A stretch of DNA of 64,000 nucleotides from Sphingomonas turrisvirgatae. GTDB lineage: Bacteria > Pseudomonadota > Alphaproteobacteria > Sphingomonadales > Sphingomonadaceae. Of the stretch, positions 44,500-54,556 are shown piece after piece (position 1 is the first letter of the stretch; each line of letters opens with the position of its first letter). Where the stretch lies: contig NZ_MDDS01000046.1 of NCBI RefSeq assembly GCF_001721295.1, forward strand, positions 62,001 to 126,000, in the 5' to 3' direction. Under the pieces are notes generated by a model. That model had not been told where the DNA came from and made no database searches. It worked only from the letters and a program-made list of their open reading frames with translations. Both the position numbers and the translations under genes were made by a program.

Positions 44500-46035
44500 T
44501 CAATAGGCCCGCGCGACCAGGATCCGCTCGACCGCAGGTTCGCCGCTGAAGATGCACGCGCCGTCCGCTGGTGCGGCATCGTTCGGGACATTTCGGAAGG
44601 TGAGCTTCAGCGACTTTAATCGCTCGACGACCTTGTCCAGCGCTTCTCCGGTTGGCCGCGACCATTGCACCTCGACCCAGCCCGGATATTTTCCCGAGCT
44701 TTCGAAATGCTTCTTGAGCGCGTCGAAACTGTCCAACCCGCGCACGATATTCGCATCCATCCGCTCTCGCGCCTGCGCGTGAAGCGTAGCCTGGATGTCC
44801 TCCAGCAATGCCGCCGCATCACCGACGAACGCGTCCTTCGCCACGACCCCACTGTCGAGCTTGCCGTCCTCGCGGTACAGCCGGTCGCGGCGGATCACCG
44901 AGACGTTGCCGCCCGCCATGTCGCGCCCGCCGACCTCGATCACGATCGGCGCCCCCTTCTTGACCCAGCCCCAGCGCTTCGTCGCCGCCTTGGCTGGCCG
45001 TGCATCGAGCAGCGCGCGCACCGGCTCGCCCAGCGCTGACAGCTTTGCCAACTGCGCCTGCAGCTCCTTGCAATAGGCCAGCAGCGCGGCATCCTCGTCT
45101 GTATCGCGCAGCATCGGCACGATCACGATCTGCCACGGCGCGACGCGCGGTGGCACGCGCAGCCCATCGTCATCGCCATGCACCATGATGACGCCGCCGA
45201 TCATGCGCGTCGACACGCCCCAGCTGGTCGTCTGAGCCAGTTCCTGCTGCCCCTCGGCATTCTGGAACTTGATGTTCTGCGCGCTCGAGAACGTCGTCCC
45301 CAGGAAGTGCGAGGTGCCGGCCTGCAGCGCCTTGCCATCTTGCATCATCGCCTCGATCGAATAGGTCGAGACTGCACCGGGGAAGCGCTCGTTCTCCGGC
45401 TTCTCGCCCGCCACCACCGGCATCGCCAGGCAGTCCTCGGCGAACGAGCGATAGACCTCCAGCATCTTCATCGTCTCTTCGCGCGCCTCATCGACCGATG
45501 CGTGCGCGGTATGGCCTTCCTGCCACAGGAACTCGCTGGTGCGCAGGAACATCCGCGTGCGCATTTCCCAGCGCACGACGTTCGCCCATTGGTTGATCAG
45601 CACCGGCAGGTCGCGCCAGCTCTGCACCCAGCGGCTGAACGCAGCCCCGATCACCGTCTCGCTGGTGGGCCGCACGATCAGCGGTTCCTCCAGCTTGGCC
45701 GCGGGATCGGGCATCAGCCCGCCCTTGCCGTCAGCGATCAGCCGGTGGTGCGTGACGACCGCCATCTCCTTGGCGAAGCCCTCGACGTGATCGGCTTCCT
45801 TTTCGAAATAGGAGAGCGGAATGAACAGTGGGAAATAGCAATTCTCGTGCCCCGTCGCCTTGATGCGATCGTCGAGCAGGCGCTGAATGCGCTCCCAGAT
45901 GCCATAGCCCCATGGCCGGATCACCATGCACCCGCGCACGCCGCTTTCCTCGGCCAGGTCGGCCTCAGAAATCACGGTCTGGTACCAGGCTGCGAAGTCC
46001 GCTTCGCGGGTGACGTTGAGCGCATGTTTGATCAT
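44500..46035 (-). CDS. proS: Prolyl-tRNA synthetase (type 3, archaeal/eukaryote-like)
   Basis: This class II synthetase charges tRNA-Pro. The sequence has the type 3 form: short (511 residues) with no inserted editing domain between motifs 2 and 3. Class II landmarks are GCMVIRPWGYGIWE (motif 1 region), RPTSETVIG, RWEMRTRMFLRTSEFLWQEGHTAH (motif 2 region) and a C-terminal anticodon-binding and zinc-type tail ending ARAY. The ATG at 46035 (MIKHALNV) is chosen because upstream in-frame codons are not family-like. No clear ribosome-binding site precedes it. It ends directly against the glpD stop. Confidence 0.94.
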   Translation of the reverse strand: MIKHALNVTREADFAAWYQTVISEADLAEESGVRGCMVIRPWGYGIWERIQRLLDDRIKATGHENCYFPLFIPLSYFEKEADHVEGFAKEMAVVTHHRLIADGKGGLMPDPAAKLEEPLIVRPTSETVIGAAFSRWVQSWRDLPVLINQWANVVRWEMRTRMFLRTSEFLWQEGHTAHASVDEAREETMKMLEVYRSFAEDCLAMPVVAGEKPENERFPGAVSTYSIEAMMQDGKALQAGTSHFLGTTFSSAQNIKFQNAEGQQELAQTTSWGVSTRMIGGVIMVHGDDDGLRVPPRVAPWQIVIVPMLRDTDEDAALLAYCKELQAQLAKLSALGEPVRALLDARPAKAATKRWGWVKKGAPIVIEVGGRDMAGGNVSVIRRDRLYREDGKLDSGVVAKDAFVGDAAALLEDIQATLHAQARERMDANIVRGLDSFDALKKHFESSGKYPGWVEVQWSRPTGEALDKVVERLKSLKLTFRNVPNDAAPADGACIFSGEPAVERILVARAY

Positions 46036-46115
46036 GGTCGCGCGGATAGCGACTGATCGGCGCGGCGTCACCCCTTCCCCTTGCTGCACCGCCGCATCGC
46101 GCCTAGGCCGACTGC

Positions 46116-47063
46116 ATGAACGGTGATCGCACCATGACCGGTCTCGGTCTGCGCCTGCTGGCGGTGATGATGCTGACGTTCATGGGCGCGCTGATCAAGC
46201 TGGCCGAAGGTCGCGGGGCCAAGCTGCCGGAACTGATGCTGTTCCGACAGCTGTTCGCGATCCCGGTCGTGGTTTCGTGGGTCGCGCTGGGATCCGGGCT
46301 CGCCACCTTGCGCACCCAGCGGCTCGGCGCGCATGCCACGCGTGCGGCGCTTGGCCTTACCGGCATGGCATTCACCTTCGGCGCGCTGCTGCTGCTGCCG
46401 CTAGCCGAAGCGACGGCGATCTCGTTCACCGTCCCGATCTTTGCTACGATTCTCAGCGCCTTGGTGCTCAAGGAGCCGACCGGCTGGCATCGCTGGGCGG
46501 CCGTCGCGATCGGCTTCGCCGGCGTGCTGATCGTCACCCAACCGGGCAGCGGGCACATCCCGGTGTTCGGCGCGCTGGTCGGCCTCACCTCCGCGCTGAT
46601 GATCTCGATCATCGCGATCCAGCTGCGCCAGCTCGGTCGCACCGAAAATGCCGGCACCACCGTTTTCTGGTTTTCGGTGCTCTCGTGCATCCCGCTCGGC
46701 ATTGCCTACCCATTGTTCGCGGTGACGCATGATGCCGCCACCTGGGCCTTGCTCATCGGCATCGGCGTGGTCGGAGGGATGGGCCAGATCGCGTTCACCG
46801 CCGCGCTTCGTTTTGCGCCGGTTTCTGTCGTGATGCCGATGGACTATTCGGGCCTGATCTGGGCGACGCTGTTCGGCTGGCTGCTTTTCGGCGCGCTGCC
46901 GGACGGCTGGACCTTCATCGGCGCGCCCGTGATCGTCGCCAGTGGCCTCTACATCTTCTGGCGCGAGCGCCGGCTGGGCTTGCGCGCCTCGCCAGTCATC
47001 GCGGCGGATGAAGAGACCGATGCCGCAAGGCGGCGGCCTGCTAGCGGCGATAGATCAACGTGA
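46116..47063 (+). CDS. EamA-family (DMT superfamily) inner-membrane transporter
   Basis: The 315-residue protein has about ten hydrophobic segments in two EamA halves, for example LLAVMMLTFMGALIKLAEG, FGALLLLPLAEATAISFTVPIF and FAPVSVVMPMDYSGLIWATLFGWLLFG. Repeats of the EPTGWHRWAAVAIGFAGVLIV kind are typical of RhaT/YdcZ-like DMT exporters. The substrate cannot be told from sequence. A second ATG (46134) is possible, and the first is kept because both are close. The end overlaps the convergent DUF938 gene by 23 bases. Confidence 0.88.
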   Translation: MNGDRTMTGLGLRLLAVMMLTFMGALIKLAEGRGAKLPELMLFRQLFAIPVVVSWVALGSGLATLRTQRLGAHATRAALGLTGMAFTFGALLLLPLAEATAISFTVPIFATILSALVLKEPTGWHRWAAVAIGFAGVLIVTQPGSGHIPVFGALVGLTSALMISIIAIQLRQLGRTENAGTTVFWFSVLSCIPLGIAYPLFAVTHDAATWALLIGIGVVGGMGQIAFTAALRFAPVSVVMPMDYSGLIWATLFGWLLFGALPDGWTFIGAPVIVASGLYIFWRERRLGLRASPVIAADEETDAARRRPASGDRST

Positions 47064-47670
47064 CGTTGTTCGCTGGCATCTCGACAAGCCGTTCCAGCGC
47101 CAGCCCGTGCGCAGTAGCGGCCGCGCTGACCGCCGCGACATCGCGCAGCCCCCATGCCGGATTGCGCGCCTTGAGCGATGCATCGAACGCTTCGTTCGAC
47201 GGCGCGGTGGGGATGTCGGCGCGGCGATAAGGGCCGTAAAGGATCAATGGCGCACCCGCCGGCAAGATCCGGCCCGCGCCCGCCATCAAGCCCAGCGTTG
47301 CCGACCACGGGCTGATATGCACCATGTTGATGCACAGCAGCGCATCCGCGCACTCGATTCCCCACTCGGCCGTGGCCGCATCGATCGCGAGCGGCGCCAG
47401 CACATTGCCCAACCCCGCGCACCACGACGCGATCGAGGCCAACGCGGAGGGGTCCGGATCGCTCGGCTGCCAGTTCAACGCCGGAAATTGCGCCGCGAAA
47501 AATGCCGCATGTTCCCCGCTTCCGCTCGCCACCTCCAGCACGGTGCCTCGACCGGGCAGGCTCTCGGCCAGCACCGCTGCGATGGCGTCCCGGTTGCGCA
47601 TCGTGGCCGGCGCGTGTTTGCGAATGTCGCCGCGGTCTTCCGCTACGATCCATGGTGTCGGGTCGGACAT
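47041..47670 (-). CDS. DUF938 family SAM-dependent methyltransferase-like protein
   Basis: The 209-residue protein begins SDPTPWIVAEDRGDIRKHAPATMRNR and continues TVLEVASGSGEHAAFFA (the SAM-binding motif I), then CINMVHISPWSATLGL and LILYGPYRRAD, which are hallmarks of DUF938. The family is a predicted methyltransferase with no assigned substrate to my knowledge. The ATG at 47670 begins the family-like sequence; the in-frame upstream extension does not look coding. Confidence 0.88.
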   Translation of the reverse strand: MSDPTPWIVAEDRGDIRKHAPATMRNRDAIAAVLAESLPGRGTVLEVASGSGEHAAFFAAQFPALNWQPSDPDPSALASIASWCAGLGNVLAPLAIDAATAEWGIECADALLCINMVHISPWSATLGLMAGAGRILPAGAPLILYGPYRRADIPTAPSNEAFDASLKARNPAWGLRDVAAVSAAATAHGLALERLVEMPANNVTLIYRR

Positions 47671-47852
47671 CGCCGATCGATGGCGTCGGCCGGTCCGGTA
47701 CACAAGCAGAAACAACGCCGCGCGCCATCGTTGATCCGTGATGACCGGCCTGACCCTTGCGCTGCGCAGCCCGGTCGGACCTCGCATCGACCGCGCCGCC
47801 TACCGCCGTCGAGCTCACCGGCGCGAACGCATCTTCTCCGGCAGAATCCAAA

Positions 47853-47878
47853 CGGGCGGCAGCTTAAGCCACCGCCCG
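47853..47878 (-). terminator. Hairpin after the gcv operon, possible terminator
   Basis: CGGGCGG at 47853-47859 pairs perfectly with CCGCCCG at 47872-47878 around a 12-base loop, in the 262-base space (47671-47932) after the gcvPB stop, which otherwise holds no gene. On the gcv (minus) side it is followed by only a weak T-rich stretch (TTTGGATT), so rho-independent termination is possible but not strong. Confidence 0.4.
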
Positions 47879-47932
47879 CCCGGGAGACGGAATGGCGCAG
47901 CGGCCATTCCGGCAAAACTGACAGGATCGGCG

Positions 47933-49504
47933 TTACTCGGCCGCTTCTGCTTGCGCCGGTGCCTTCCACACCAGCACGGGCTTGCGCGCCGCCAGTGTTT
48001 CGTCGAGCCGTCGGCGCGGCGCGAAATGAGGCGCGCTCTTGAGCGCCGCATCGCCCGCTTTCGCCCGTTCGGCGACCGACCGGAACGCGCCGATGAACTG
48101 ATCCAGCGCCGCCTTGCTTTCGGTTTCAGTCGGCTCGACCAACATCGCGCCGTGCACCACCAGCGGGAAATAGACTGTCATCGGGTGAAAACCCTCGTCG
48201 ATCAATCCCTTGGCAATGTCGAGGGTCGAGAAGCCCTCCGGCAGGCCGCGATCGCTGAAGATCGCCTCGTGCATGCACGGGCCGCTCTTGGCGAACGGCG
48301 CATCCAGCACATCCTCCAGGCTGCGCAGCACGTAATTGGCGTTCAGCACGCTGTCCTCGGCCACCTGCCGCAGGCCGTCCGCGCCATGCGACAGGATATA
48401 GGTCAGCGCGCGCGTGAACATGCCCATCTGGCCATGGAACGACACCATCCGGCCAAAGCTGTCGGCATGATGCTCGCCAGCGGTCTCTTCCTCGATCAGC
48501 ACGAACTTGTCGCCCTGGCGTTCGACAAACGGCAACGGCGCATAGGCGCTCAACCGTTCCGACAGCACCACCGGCCCCGAACCCGGCCCGCCGCCGCCGT
48601 GCGGCGTGGAAAAGGTCTTGTGCAGGTTGATGTGCATCGCATCGATGCCGAGGTCGCCGGGCCGAACGCGCCCGACGATCGCGTTGAAGTTCGCGCCGTC
48701 GCAATAGACATAGCCGCCAGTGGCATGCACCGCGTCGCTGATCGCCTTCATGTCCGGCTCGAACAGGCCGCAGGTGTTGGGGTTGGTGATCACCCCCCCC
48801 GCCACATCGGGGCCAAGCCGTGCCTTAAGCGCCTCCAGATCGACCCGCCCCGCGGGTGTTGCCGGTATATCCTCGACACTGAAACCCGCGAACGCAGCCG
48901 TTGCCGGGTTGGTGCCGTGTGCGCTTTCCGGCACCAGCAGCACCTTGCGCGCACCCTCGCCCTTGGCATCCAGTGCCGCGCGGATCGCCAGCACCCCGCA
49001 CAGTTCGCCATGCGCGCCAGCCTTGGGCGACATTGCCACCGAATGCATGCCGGTCAGCGTCACCAGCCAGTGCGCCAGTTGGTGGACCACCTCGAACGCG
49101 CCCTGCACCGTGTCGACCGGCTGCAGCGGGTGCACATCGGCAAAGCCCGGCAGGCGCGCCATCCGCTCATTGAGGCGCGGGTTGTGCTTCATCGTGCACG
49201 ATCCCAGCGGGAACAGCCCAAGGTCGATCGCATAATTCTGCCGCGAGAGCCGCGTGTAATGCCGTACCGCTTCCGGCTCGCTCAGCCCCGGCAGGCCGAT
49301 ATCGCGATGGCGTTCAAGCCCGCCCAGCCGCGACGTTGCCTTCGGCGCCTCGGCAAAATCGACGCCGGTCGTGTCGAGCGACCCGATCTCGAAGATCAGC
49401 GCCTCGTCCAGCATCAACGCGCGGTTGCCGGTGAAGGTCGCACCGTCGCTGCGTTCACCGGCCGTCATCTCGGGCCGCCAGCCGCTCTGGTTGATCGCGC
49501 TCAT
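47933..49504 (-). CDS. gcvPB: Glycine dehydrogenase (decarboxylating) subunit 2
   Basis: This is the PLP-binding half of the split P-protein of the glycine cleavage system. The PLP lysine is in [21 protein letters not shown], and the N-terminal [19 protein letters not shown] is typical of GcvPB. The 523-residue length is normal. With subunit 1 it releases CO2 from glycine and passes the aminomethyl group to GcvH. It is the last gene of the riboswitch-gcvT-gcvH-gcvPA-gcvPB run and overlaps gcvPA by ATGA. Confidence 0.95.
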   Translation of the reverse strand: MSAINQSGWRPEMTAGERSDGATFTGNRALMLDEALIFEIGSLDTTGVDFAEAPKATSRLGGLERHRDIGLPGLSEPEAVRHYTRLSRQNYAIDLGLFPLGSCTMKHNPRLNERMARLPGFADVHPLQPVDTVQGAFEVVHQLAHWLVTLTGMHSVAMSPKAGAHGELCGVLAIRAALDAKGEGARKVLLVPESAHGTNPATAAFAGFSVEDIPATPAGRVDLEALKARLGPDVAGGVITNPNTCGLFEPDMKAISDAVHATGGYVYCDGANFNAIVGRVRPGDLGIDAMHINLHKTFSTPHGGGGPGSGPVVLSERLSAYAPLPFVERQGDKFVLIEEETAGEHHADSFGRMVSFHGQMGMFTRALTYILSHGADGLRQVAEDSVLNANYVLRSLEDVLDAPFAKSGPCMHEAIFSDRGLPEGFSTLDIAKGLIDEGFHPMTVYFPLVVHGAMLVEPTETESKAALDQFIGAFRSVAERAKAGDAALKSAPHFAPRRRLDETLAARKPVLVWKAPAQAEAAE

Positions 49505-50862
49505 GCCAGCACCTCCTGCAATGCCGAGGCAAGCGTCTCGACATCCTCTGCCGTCGTCGTTTCGGTCATTGCAACCACCAGTCCGTTCGCAAGGCTCGCC
49601 TCACCCGGATAGAGCCGCCCGAGCGACACCCCGGCAAGGATGCCGCGATCAGCCAGTTCGCGAACGATCGGCCGGGCTTCCTTCGGCAGCTTCAAGGTGA
49701 ACTCGTTGAAGAAGGTCGGCGTCACCAGCTCGACGCCCGGCACCTGGCGCAACCGCTCGGCGGCCGCGCTCGCCCCGGCATGATTGAGCGCCGCCAACTG
49801 CCGCAGCCCCTTTTCGCCAAGCAACGTCATATGGATCGACCACGCCAGCGCGCACAGCACCGACGAAGTGCAGATGTTCGACGTCGCCTTCTCGCGCCGG
49901 ATATGCTGCTCGCGGGTCGAGAGCGTCAGCACGAAGCCGCGCTTGCCCTCGGCATCCACCGTCTCACCGGTCAAACGCCCCGGCATCTGGCGGACATATT
50001 TCTCCTTGCACCCGAACAGGCCGACATAGGGCCCGCCGAATTGCAGCCCCACGCCGATCGACTGGCCTTCGCCCACCACGATGTCAGCGCCCATCTCGCC
50101 GGGCGACTTGATCGCTCCCAGCGCCACCGGCTCGGTCACCACCGCGACCAGCAGCGCCTTCTTGGCCTGGCACGCAGCCGCCAGGTCGGACAGGTCGGCA
50201 ATGCGGCCAAGGATATCGGGATACTGCACCACGACGCACGACGTCTCGTCGTCGATCTGCCCGATCAGGTTGGCCGTGTCGGGCACCGCGCCCAGTACCG
50301 GCAGCGACGTGACCAGCGTGTCGCCGGTATATTTCGCCATCGTCCTGGCGACCGAGACGTAGTGCGGATGCAGGCCGCCCGACAGGATCGCCTTGCCGCG
50401 TTTCGTGATGCGCCGCGCCATGCCGATCGCCTCCCAGCACGCGGTCGAGCCGTCGTACATCGAGGCGTTGGCGACATCGGTGCCCAGCAGCCGGGCAACC
50501 TGCGTCTGGAACTCGAACATCACCTGCAACGTGCCCTGCGCAATCTCGGGCTGATAGGGCGTATAGGCGGTCAGGAACTCACCGCGCTGGATGATATGGT
50601 CGACGCTGGCCGGCACATGGTGCCGGTACGCTCCGCAGCCCAGGAAGAACGGTGCCGCGCCAGCCGACAGGTTCTTGGCGGCGAGCCGAGTCATGTGCCG
50701 TTCGACCGCGAGTTCGCTGGCATGCATCGGCAGCCCCGCGATCGCGCCGCTCAGCCGACCGCTTTCCGGCACATCGACGAACAGGTCGTCGATCGCCTGC
50801 GCACCGACAGCAGCCAGCATGGCCTGCCGGTCATTGGGAGTAAGGGGAAGGTAGCGCATCAA
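49501..50862 (-). CDS. gcvPA: Glycine dehydrogenase (decarboxylating) subunit 1
   Basis: This is the N-terminal half of the split P-protein. It begins [19 protein letters not shown] and carries [38 protein letters not shown] and [17 protein letters not shown]. The 453-residue length is typical. Together with GcvPB it forms the heterotetrameric decarboxylase. It is separated from gcvH by 117 bases that contain an inverted palindromic repeat pair, while its end overlaps gcvPB. Confidence 0.95.
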   Translation of the reverse strand: MMRYLPLTPNDRQAMLAAVGAQAIDDLFVDVPESGRLSGAIAGLPMHASELAVERHMTRLAAKNLSAGAAPFFLGCGAYRHHVPASVDHIIQRGEFLTAYTPYQPEIAQGTLQVMFEFQTQVARLLGTDVANASMYDGSTACWEAIGMARRITKRGKAILSGGLHPHYVSVARTMAKYTGDTLVTSLPVLGAVPDTANLIGQIDDETSCVVVQYPDILGRIADLSDLAAACQAKKALLVAVVTEPVALGAIKSPGEMGADIVVGEGQSIGVGLQFGGPYVGLFGCKEKYVRQMPGRLTGETVDAEGKRGFVLTLSTREQHIRREKATSNICTSSVLCALAWSIHMTLLGEKGLRQLAALNHAGASAAAERLRQVPGVELVTPTFFNEFTLKLPKEARPIVRELADRGILAGVSLGRLYPGEASLANGLVVAMTETTTAEDVETLASALQEVLA

Positions 50863-50874
50863 ATCACCCAGGAA

Positions 50875-50976
50875 GTCGTCACCCCGGCGAACGCCGAGGT
50901 TTCAGGCAGGATCGGGATCCCCCCGAAAGGTTGCGCTTGCGGCGCGAGATCCCGGCTCCCGCCGGGATGACGGTCG
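50875..50976. repeat. REP-like inverted repeat pair inside the gcv operon
   Basis: Two arms of about 28 bases, at 50875-50903 and 50946-50976, are imperfect inverse copies of each other (each containing CGTCA-CCCCGGCG or its relative). Each arm is itself an imperfect palindrome of the CCCGGCG...CGCCGGG kind. The pair occupies nearly the whole gcvH-gcvPA gap. The shape resembles repetitive extragenic palindromes that are scattered in sphingomonad genomes. Confidence 0.7.
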
Positions 50977-50979
50977 CCA

Positions 50980-51351
50980 TCAAAGCTTCGAGACGAAATC
51001 CGCGTAAGCCGCTTCGTCCATCAGGCCGTTCAGTTCGCCCTTGTCAGTCAGCGTCATCTTGAAGAACCAGCCCTCGCCCTCGGGATCCTCGTTCACCAGC
51101 GCCGGCTCGCCATCCAGCGCGGCATTGCCCTCGATCACCGTGCCGCTGACTGGCGCATAGACGTCGCTCGCTGCCTTCACGCTCTCGACAACCGCGGCGT
51201 CATCGCCCTTGGCGACCTGCTTGCCTTCCTCGGGCACCTCGACGAACACGATGTCGCCAAGCTGGCTCTGCGCATAATCGGTGATGCCGACGGTCGCTAT
51301 GTCGCCGTCCAGTTCGATCCACTCATGATCTTCCGTAAAATACCGGCTCAT
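50980..51351 (-). CDS. gcvH: Glycine cleavage system H protein
   Basis: GcvH carries the lipoyl group that shuttles the aminomethyl unit between P- and T-proteins. The lipoylation lysine is K59 in [17 protein letters not shown], and the 123-residue beta-rich domain is complete (start [17 protein letters not shown]). The ATG overlaps the gcvT stop (ATGA). After the gene, the operon is interrupted by a 117-base palindromic repeat region before gcvPA. Confidence 0.96.
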   Translation of the reverse strand: MSRYFTEDHEWIELDGDIATVGITDYAQSQLGDIVFVEVPEEGKQVAKGDDAAVVESVKAASDVYAPVSGTVIEGNAALDGEPALVNEDPEGEGWFFKMTLTDKGELNGLMDEAAYADFVSKL

Positions 51352-52514
51352 TGCGCTGCTCCTGCACGAACATAACGATGGGGGACAAAGGGCATGGCGA
51401 CCACTTCGCCATGATGGATCTTGCCACGCTGGCTCAGCGTCAGGCGGGTGCCGATTTCGGCCAGCGCGGTCGGCACATAGGCCATGGTGATCGGCTTCTG
51501 CACGGTGGGCGCAAAGCCGCCGCTGGTCACGCGCCCGACCTCGTTGCCCGCGGCGTCCAGTACCAGCGCGCCTTCGCGGACCGGCTGCCGCCCCTCGACG
51601 ATCAGGCCGACGCGGCGCTGAATCGAGCCACTCTCGCGCTCCGCCAGGATGCGCGCCGCGCCCGGGAAGTTCGCCTCTTCACGGCGGCGCTTGCTCGCCA
51701 CCGCGAAGTTGAGCGCCGCCATGACCGGCGTCGTCTCGGTGTCGAGGTCATGGCCGTATAGCGGCAGATCCGCCTCAAGCCGCAGCGAATCGCGCGCGCC
51801 AAGGCCAATCGGCTTCACCTCGGCCTGCGCGGTCAGGGCATCGGCCAGTTCCTGCGCCATGTCGCCAGTCACCGAAATCTCGAAGCCGTCCTCGCCGGTG
51901 TAGCCCGACCGGCTGATCCACAGGCGAGTGCCGTTCCAGTCGAACCAGCCGCCGCGCATGAACACCAGCGTTTCGACGCCCGGCACTACACGGGCCAGCG
52001 CATCGACCGCCTTCGGCCCCTGCAGCGCCAGCAACGCCTGTTCGTCGAGATGGCTCAGCGAGATCTCATCCGGCAGAAACTCGCGCAGATGGCCGATATC
52101 GTCCCATTTGCACGCGCCGTTCACGACCATGTAGATGCCTGGCACGCCCGGATCGACTTCGTTGTCGCCATCCCAGCGCGTGAACATCAGGTCGTCGAGA
52201 ATGCCGCCATTCTCGCCAAGCAGCAGCGAATATTTCTGTCCGTTGACCGGCACGCTGGCGACGTCCGCTGGAATCAGCGTCTCAAGCGCGGTGTCCAGTC
52301 CTTCCCCGGAAAGGAACAACTGTCCCATATGGCTGACATCGAACAGCCCAGCGCTCTCACGCGTCCACTGATGTTCGGCCATGATGCCTTCATACTGAAC
52401 CGGCATTTCATAGCCCGCGAACGGCACCATCCGCCCGCCGCGCGCGCGATGCCACGCGTCCAGCGGCAGCAGTGCCAGTTCTTCGACGATCTCGGGTTCG
52501 GTGACGTCGCTCAT
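51348..52514 (-). CDS. gcvT: Glycine cleavage system T protein (aminomethyltransferase)
   Basis: GcvT transfers the one-carbon unit from GcvH to tetrahydrofolate and releases ammonia. The sequence has [50 protein letters not shown] and the C-terminal [12 protein letters not shown] block, typical of GCV_T plus GCV_T_C domains. The length of 388 is normal. The gene is the first of the operon, 56 bases after the end of the tandem glycine riboswitch, which is the predicted regulator. Confidence 0.95.
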   Translation of the reverse strand: MSDVTEPEIVEELALLPLDAWHRARGGRMVPFAGYEMPVQYEGIMAEHQWTRESAGLFDVSHMGQLFLSGEGLDTALETLIPADVASVPVNGQKYSLLLGENGGILDDLMFTRWDGDNEVDPGVPGIYMVVNGACKWDDIGHLREFLPDEISLSHLDEQALLALQGPKAVDALARVVPGVETLVFMRGGWFDWNGTRLWISRSGYTGEDGFEISVTGDMAQELADALTAQAEVKPIGLGARDSLRLEADLPLYGHDLDTETTPVMAALNFAVASKRRREEANFPGAARILAERESGSIQRRVGLIVEGRQPVREGALVLDAAGNEVGRVTSGGFAPTVQKPITMAYVPTALAEIGTRLTLSQRGKIHHGEVVAMPFVPHRYVRAGAAQ

Positions 52515-52570
52515 TCGGCACTCCTACAGAAATGACGACGGAACTGGGGCGCATCGCGGCCCTTGATCCG

Positions 52571-52808
52571 TCGCCCCCTCTGTCACGGAAACCTGAGAGC
52601 TTTCACCCTTCCTGCGACGGAAGCGCTTACCCCTTCGGTGGCTCGTCCGAGCGGACGAACGCTTTCCAGAGTGTCGTGGCCCCGCGCGGTCCTGGGTGCC
52701 TGAGAGATTCCGGGGCGGTTGCTCCTTCGGCGGTGGGGTTTTCTCGCCCAGATCGAACCGCTGGCCAGCCAGCTACGATTTGGGTGAAGCCCAACACTCT
52801 CCCGCGCG
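52571..52808 (-). promoter_or_regulatory. Tandem glycine riboswitch upstream of gcvT
   Basis: On the minus strand two glycine aptamers follow one another. The first has GCGCGGGAGAG, then CCGAAGGAGCAA and GGAATCTCTCAGGCA with AGGACCGC. The second has CACTCTGGAAAGCG, then CCGAAGGGGTAAGC and GAAAGCTCTCAGG. These are the conserved cores of the gcvT-type riboswitch, which turns on glycine breakdown when glycine is high. The remaining leader to gcvT (52515-52570) is the likely expression platform, and 52809-52876 probably contains the promoter. The 360-base space 52515-52876 holds no protein gene. Confidence 0.93.
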
Positions 52809-52876
52809 TGCCTTCAACGGTTGCCCGTCACCGACGCCCCACCTGTGGTGCGGCCCGCCGGCCGAGTCAAACCGAT

Positions 52877-53515
52877 TCAGCGGGTCGCGTTATATTTGAG
52901 CTGGTCGTCGGTCAGCTGAAAACCGACCAGCGCCTCGAAGGTGGCGCGCAGCACCGCCTGGCGCACTTCGGGGCGCGACAGCGGATCGATCGCCGCCGTC
53001 TCGTCGCCCGCCTTGCGGCGCTGGTTGATCTGCCGACGGATATCCTCGGGCAGGGTCGCGGCGGCGCGCGATACGCTGGTATAACCGGTCGCGGTTGCCG
53101 AAGCGCGGCTCTGCCCCGGCGCGAATCGCACGGTCACCTGCCCCACGCGCTTCGACACGACCGAGCTGCCGCCCTGCACCATCGTCACGAAATAGGGGAA
53201 GGTCACGTCGCGCGCCTCGCTGCCCTGCCGCCGGCTCGCCTGCACCTCGAAACTGATCGTAGTGCGGATCGTCTCGCCCGCATCGTCGCAGGTCGAGGTG
53301 ACGTTCGTCAGCACCGCGGTCACGTCGATCGCGCTCGCCTCGCGGCTCGTCGCCGGGTTGAAGGTGGTGATGTCGCCAGTGCCGGCGGGCACGCCCACGC
53401 GCGGGCAGGCCGAGCGAACCTGCGTGATGCCGCCCTCGGCGATATCGCCCGTCTTCGCGCACCCGGCGAGCGTGATCATGGCCGTCGCGACCAGCGCGAT
53501 ATTACGAATGTTCAA
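52877..53515 (-). CDS. Lipoprotein of unknown function
   Basis: With TTG at 53515 the protein begins MNIRNIALVATAMITLAGC, a clean lipoprotein signal ending in the lipobox LAGC. GGAAAGG lies 8 bases before this TTG. An ATG 24 bases further upstream (53539) is the alternative start and lacks a comparable box. The mature part (about 193 residues) has EVQASRRQGSEARDVTFPYFV and a charged helical ending (EDIRRQINQRRKAG). I recognise no family. It is probably envelope-located. The riboswitch transcript starts just downstream of its stop, in the same direction. Confidence 0.75.
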   Translation of the reverse strand: MNIRNIALVATAMITLAGCAKTGDIAEGGITQVRSACPRVGVPAGTGDITTFNPATSREASAIDVTAVLTNVTSTCDDAGETIRTTISFEVQASRRQGSEARDVTFPYFVTMVQGGSSVVSKRVGQVTVRFAPGQSRASATATGYTSVSRAAATLPEDIRRQINQRRKAGDETAAIDPLSRPEVRQAVLRATFEALVGFQLTDDQLKYNATR

Positions 53516-53600
53516 CTGGGGCACCTTTCCGGGACGCATTTGGCCACGTCATAGGAACCGGCTTCCGCGCGCGCAAGCAATCGCGTAGAGCCGCCTCGAT

Positions 53601-54554
53601 ATGACCAGCACCGAAAAGCCAGTCCTCGAGCTCCTGATCGCCGCGCCGCGCGGCTTCTGTGCCGGGGTCGATCGCGCGATCCAGATCGTCGAGCGCGCGA
53701 TCGAACGGAACGGCGCGCCGGTCTATGTGCGGCACGAGATCGTCCATAACAAATATGTCGTCGACAGCCTGAAGGCGAAGGGCGCGATCTTCGTCAAGAA
53801 ACTGGACGAGGTCCCCGATGGCTTCCCAGTCGTATTCAGCGCGCATGGCGTGCCCAAGACGGTACCCGCCGCCGCGCAGGACCGCGGTCTTGCCTATTTC
53901 GACGCGACCTGCCCGCTGGTGAGCAAGGTCCATCGCCAGGCCGAGCGCCTCGTCGCCGCCGGTCGCCACATCCTGTTCATCGGGCACAAGGGGCATCCCG
54001 AAGTCATCGGCACCTTCGGTCAGGTTCCCGCTGGCGACATGACCCTGATCGAGACCGAGGCGGATGCCGAGGCGATCGCCGTCGCCGATCCCGACAATAT
54101 CGCCTATCTCACGCAGACGACGCTGTCGGTGGACGACACGGCGTCGATCCTCGCTATCCTGCAACGTCGTTTCCCGAACATCATCGCGCCCAAGGCCGAC
54201 GACATCTGCTACGCCACGTCGAACCGCCAGGCATCGGTCCGCGCCATCGCGCCGTCCTGCGATCTCGTGCTCGTCATCGGTGCGCCCAACTCGTCCAATT
54301 CGCTCCGCCTGGTCGAAGTGGCCGAGCGCGAAGGGACTACCGCGCGGCTCATCCAGCGCGCCGACGAGATGGATTTCGACTGGCTGGCCGGCATCGGCAC
54401 GCTCGGCATCACTGCCGGTGCCAGCGCGCCGGAAGTGCTGGTTCGGGAGGTGATCGACCGCATCGCCACCCGCTTCGACGTGACCGAGCGTCAAGTCGAG
54501 ACGGCCGAGGAAAATCTGGTCTTCAAGCTGCCTCGCGGCCTCGAAGCGGCCTGA
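53601..54554 (+). CDS. ispH: 4-hydroxy-3-methylbut-2-enyl diphosphate reductase
   Basis: IspH is the last enzyme of the non-mevalonate isoprenoid pathway, forming IPP and DMAPP with an iron-sulfur cluster. The three cluster cysteines are visible: C20 ([12 protein letters not shown]), C104 ([12 protein letters not shown]) and C203 ([11 protein letters not shown]). The conserved histidine motifs AHGVPKTV and [12 protein letters not shown] are present. The length of 317 is normal. It leads the ispH-thrB-rnhA group (2-base gap to thrB). Confidence 0.97.
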   Translation: MTSTEKPVLELLIAAPRGFCAGVDRAIQIVERAIERNGAPVYVRHEIVHNKYVVDSLKAKGAIFVKKLDEVPDGFPVVFSAHGVPKTVPAAAQDRGLAYFDATCPLVSKVHRQAERLVAAGRHILFIGHKGHPEVIGTFGQVPAGDMTLIETEADAEAIAVADPDNIAYLTQTTLSVDDTASILAILQRRFPNIIAPKADDICYATSNRQASVRAIAPSCDLVLVIGAPNSSNSLRLVEVAEREGTTARLIQRADEMDFDWLAGIGTLGITAGASAPEVLVREVIDRIATRFDVTERQVETAEENLVFKLPRGLEAA

Positions 54555-54556
54555 AC

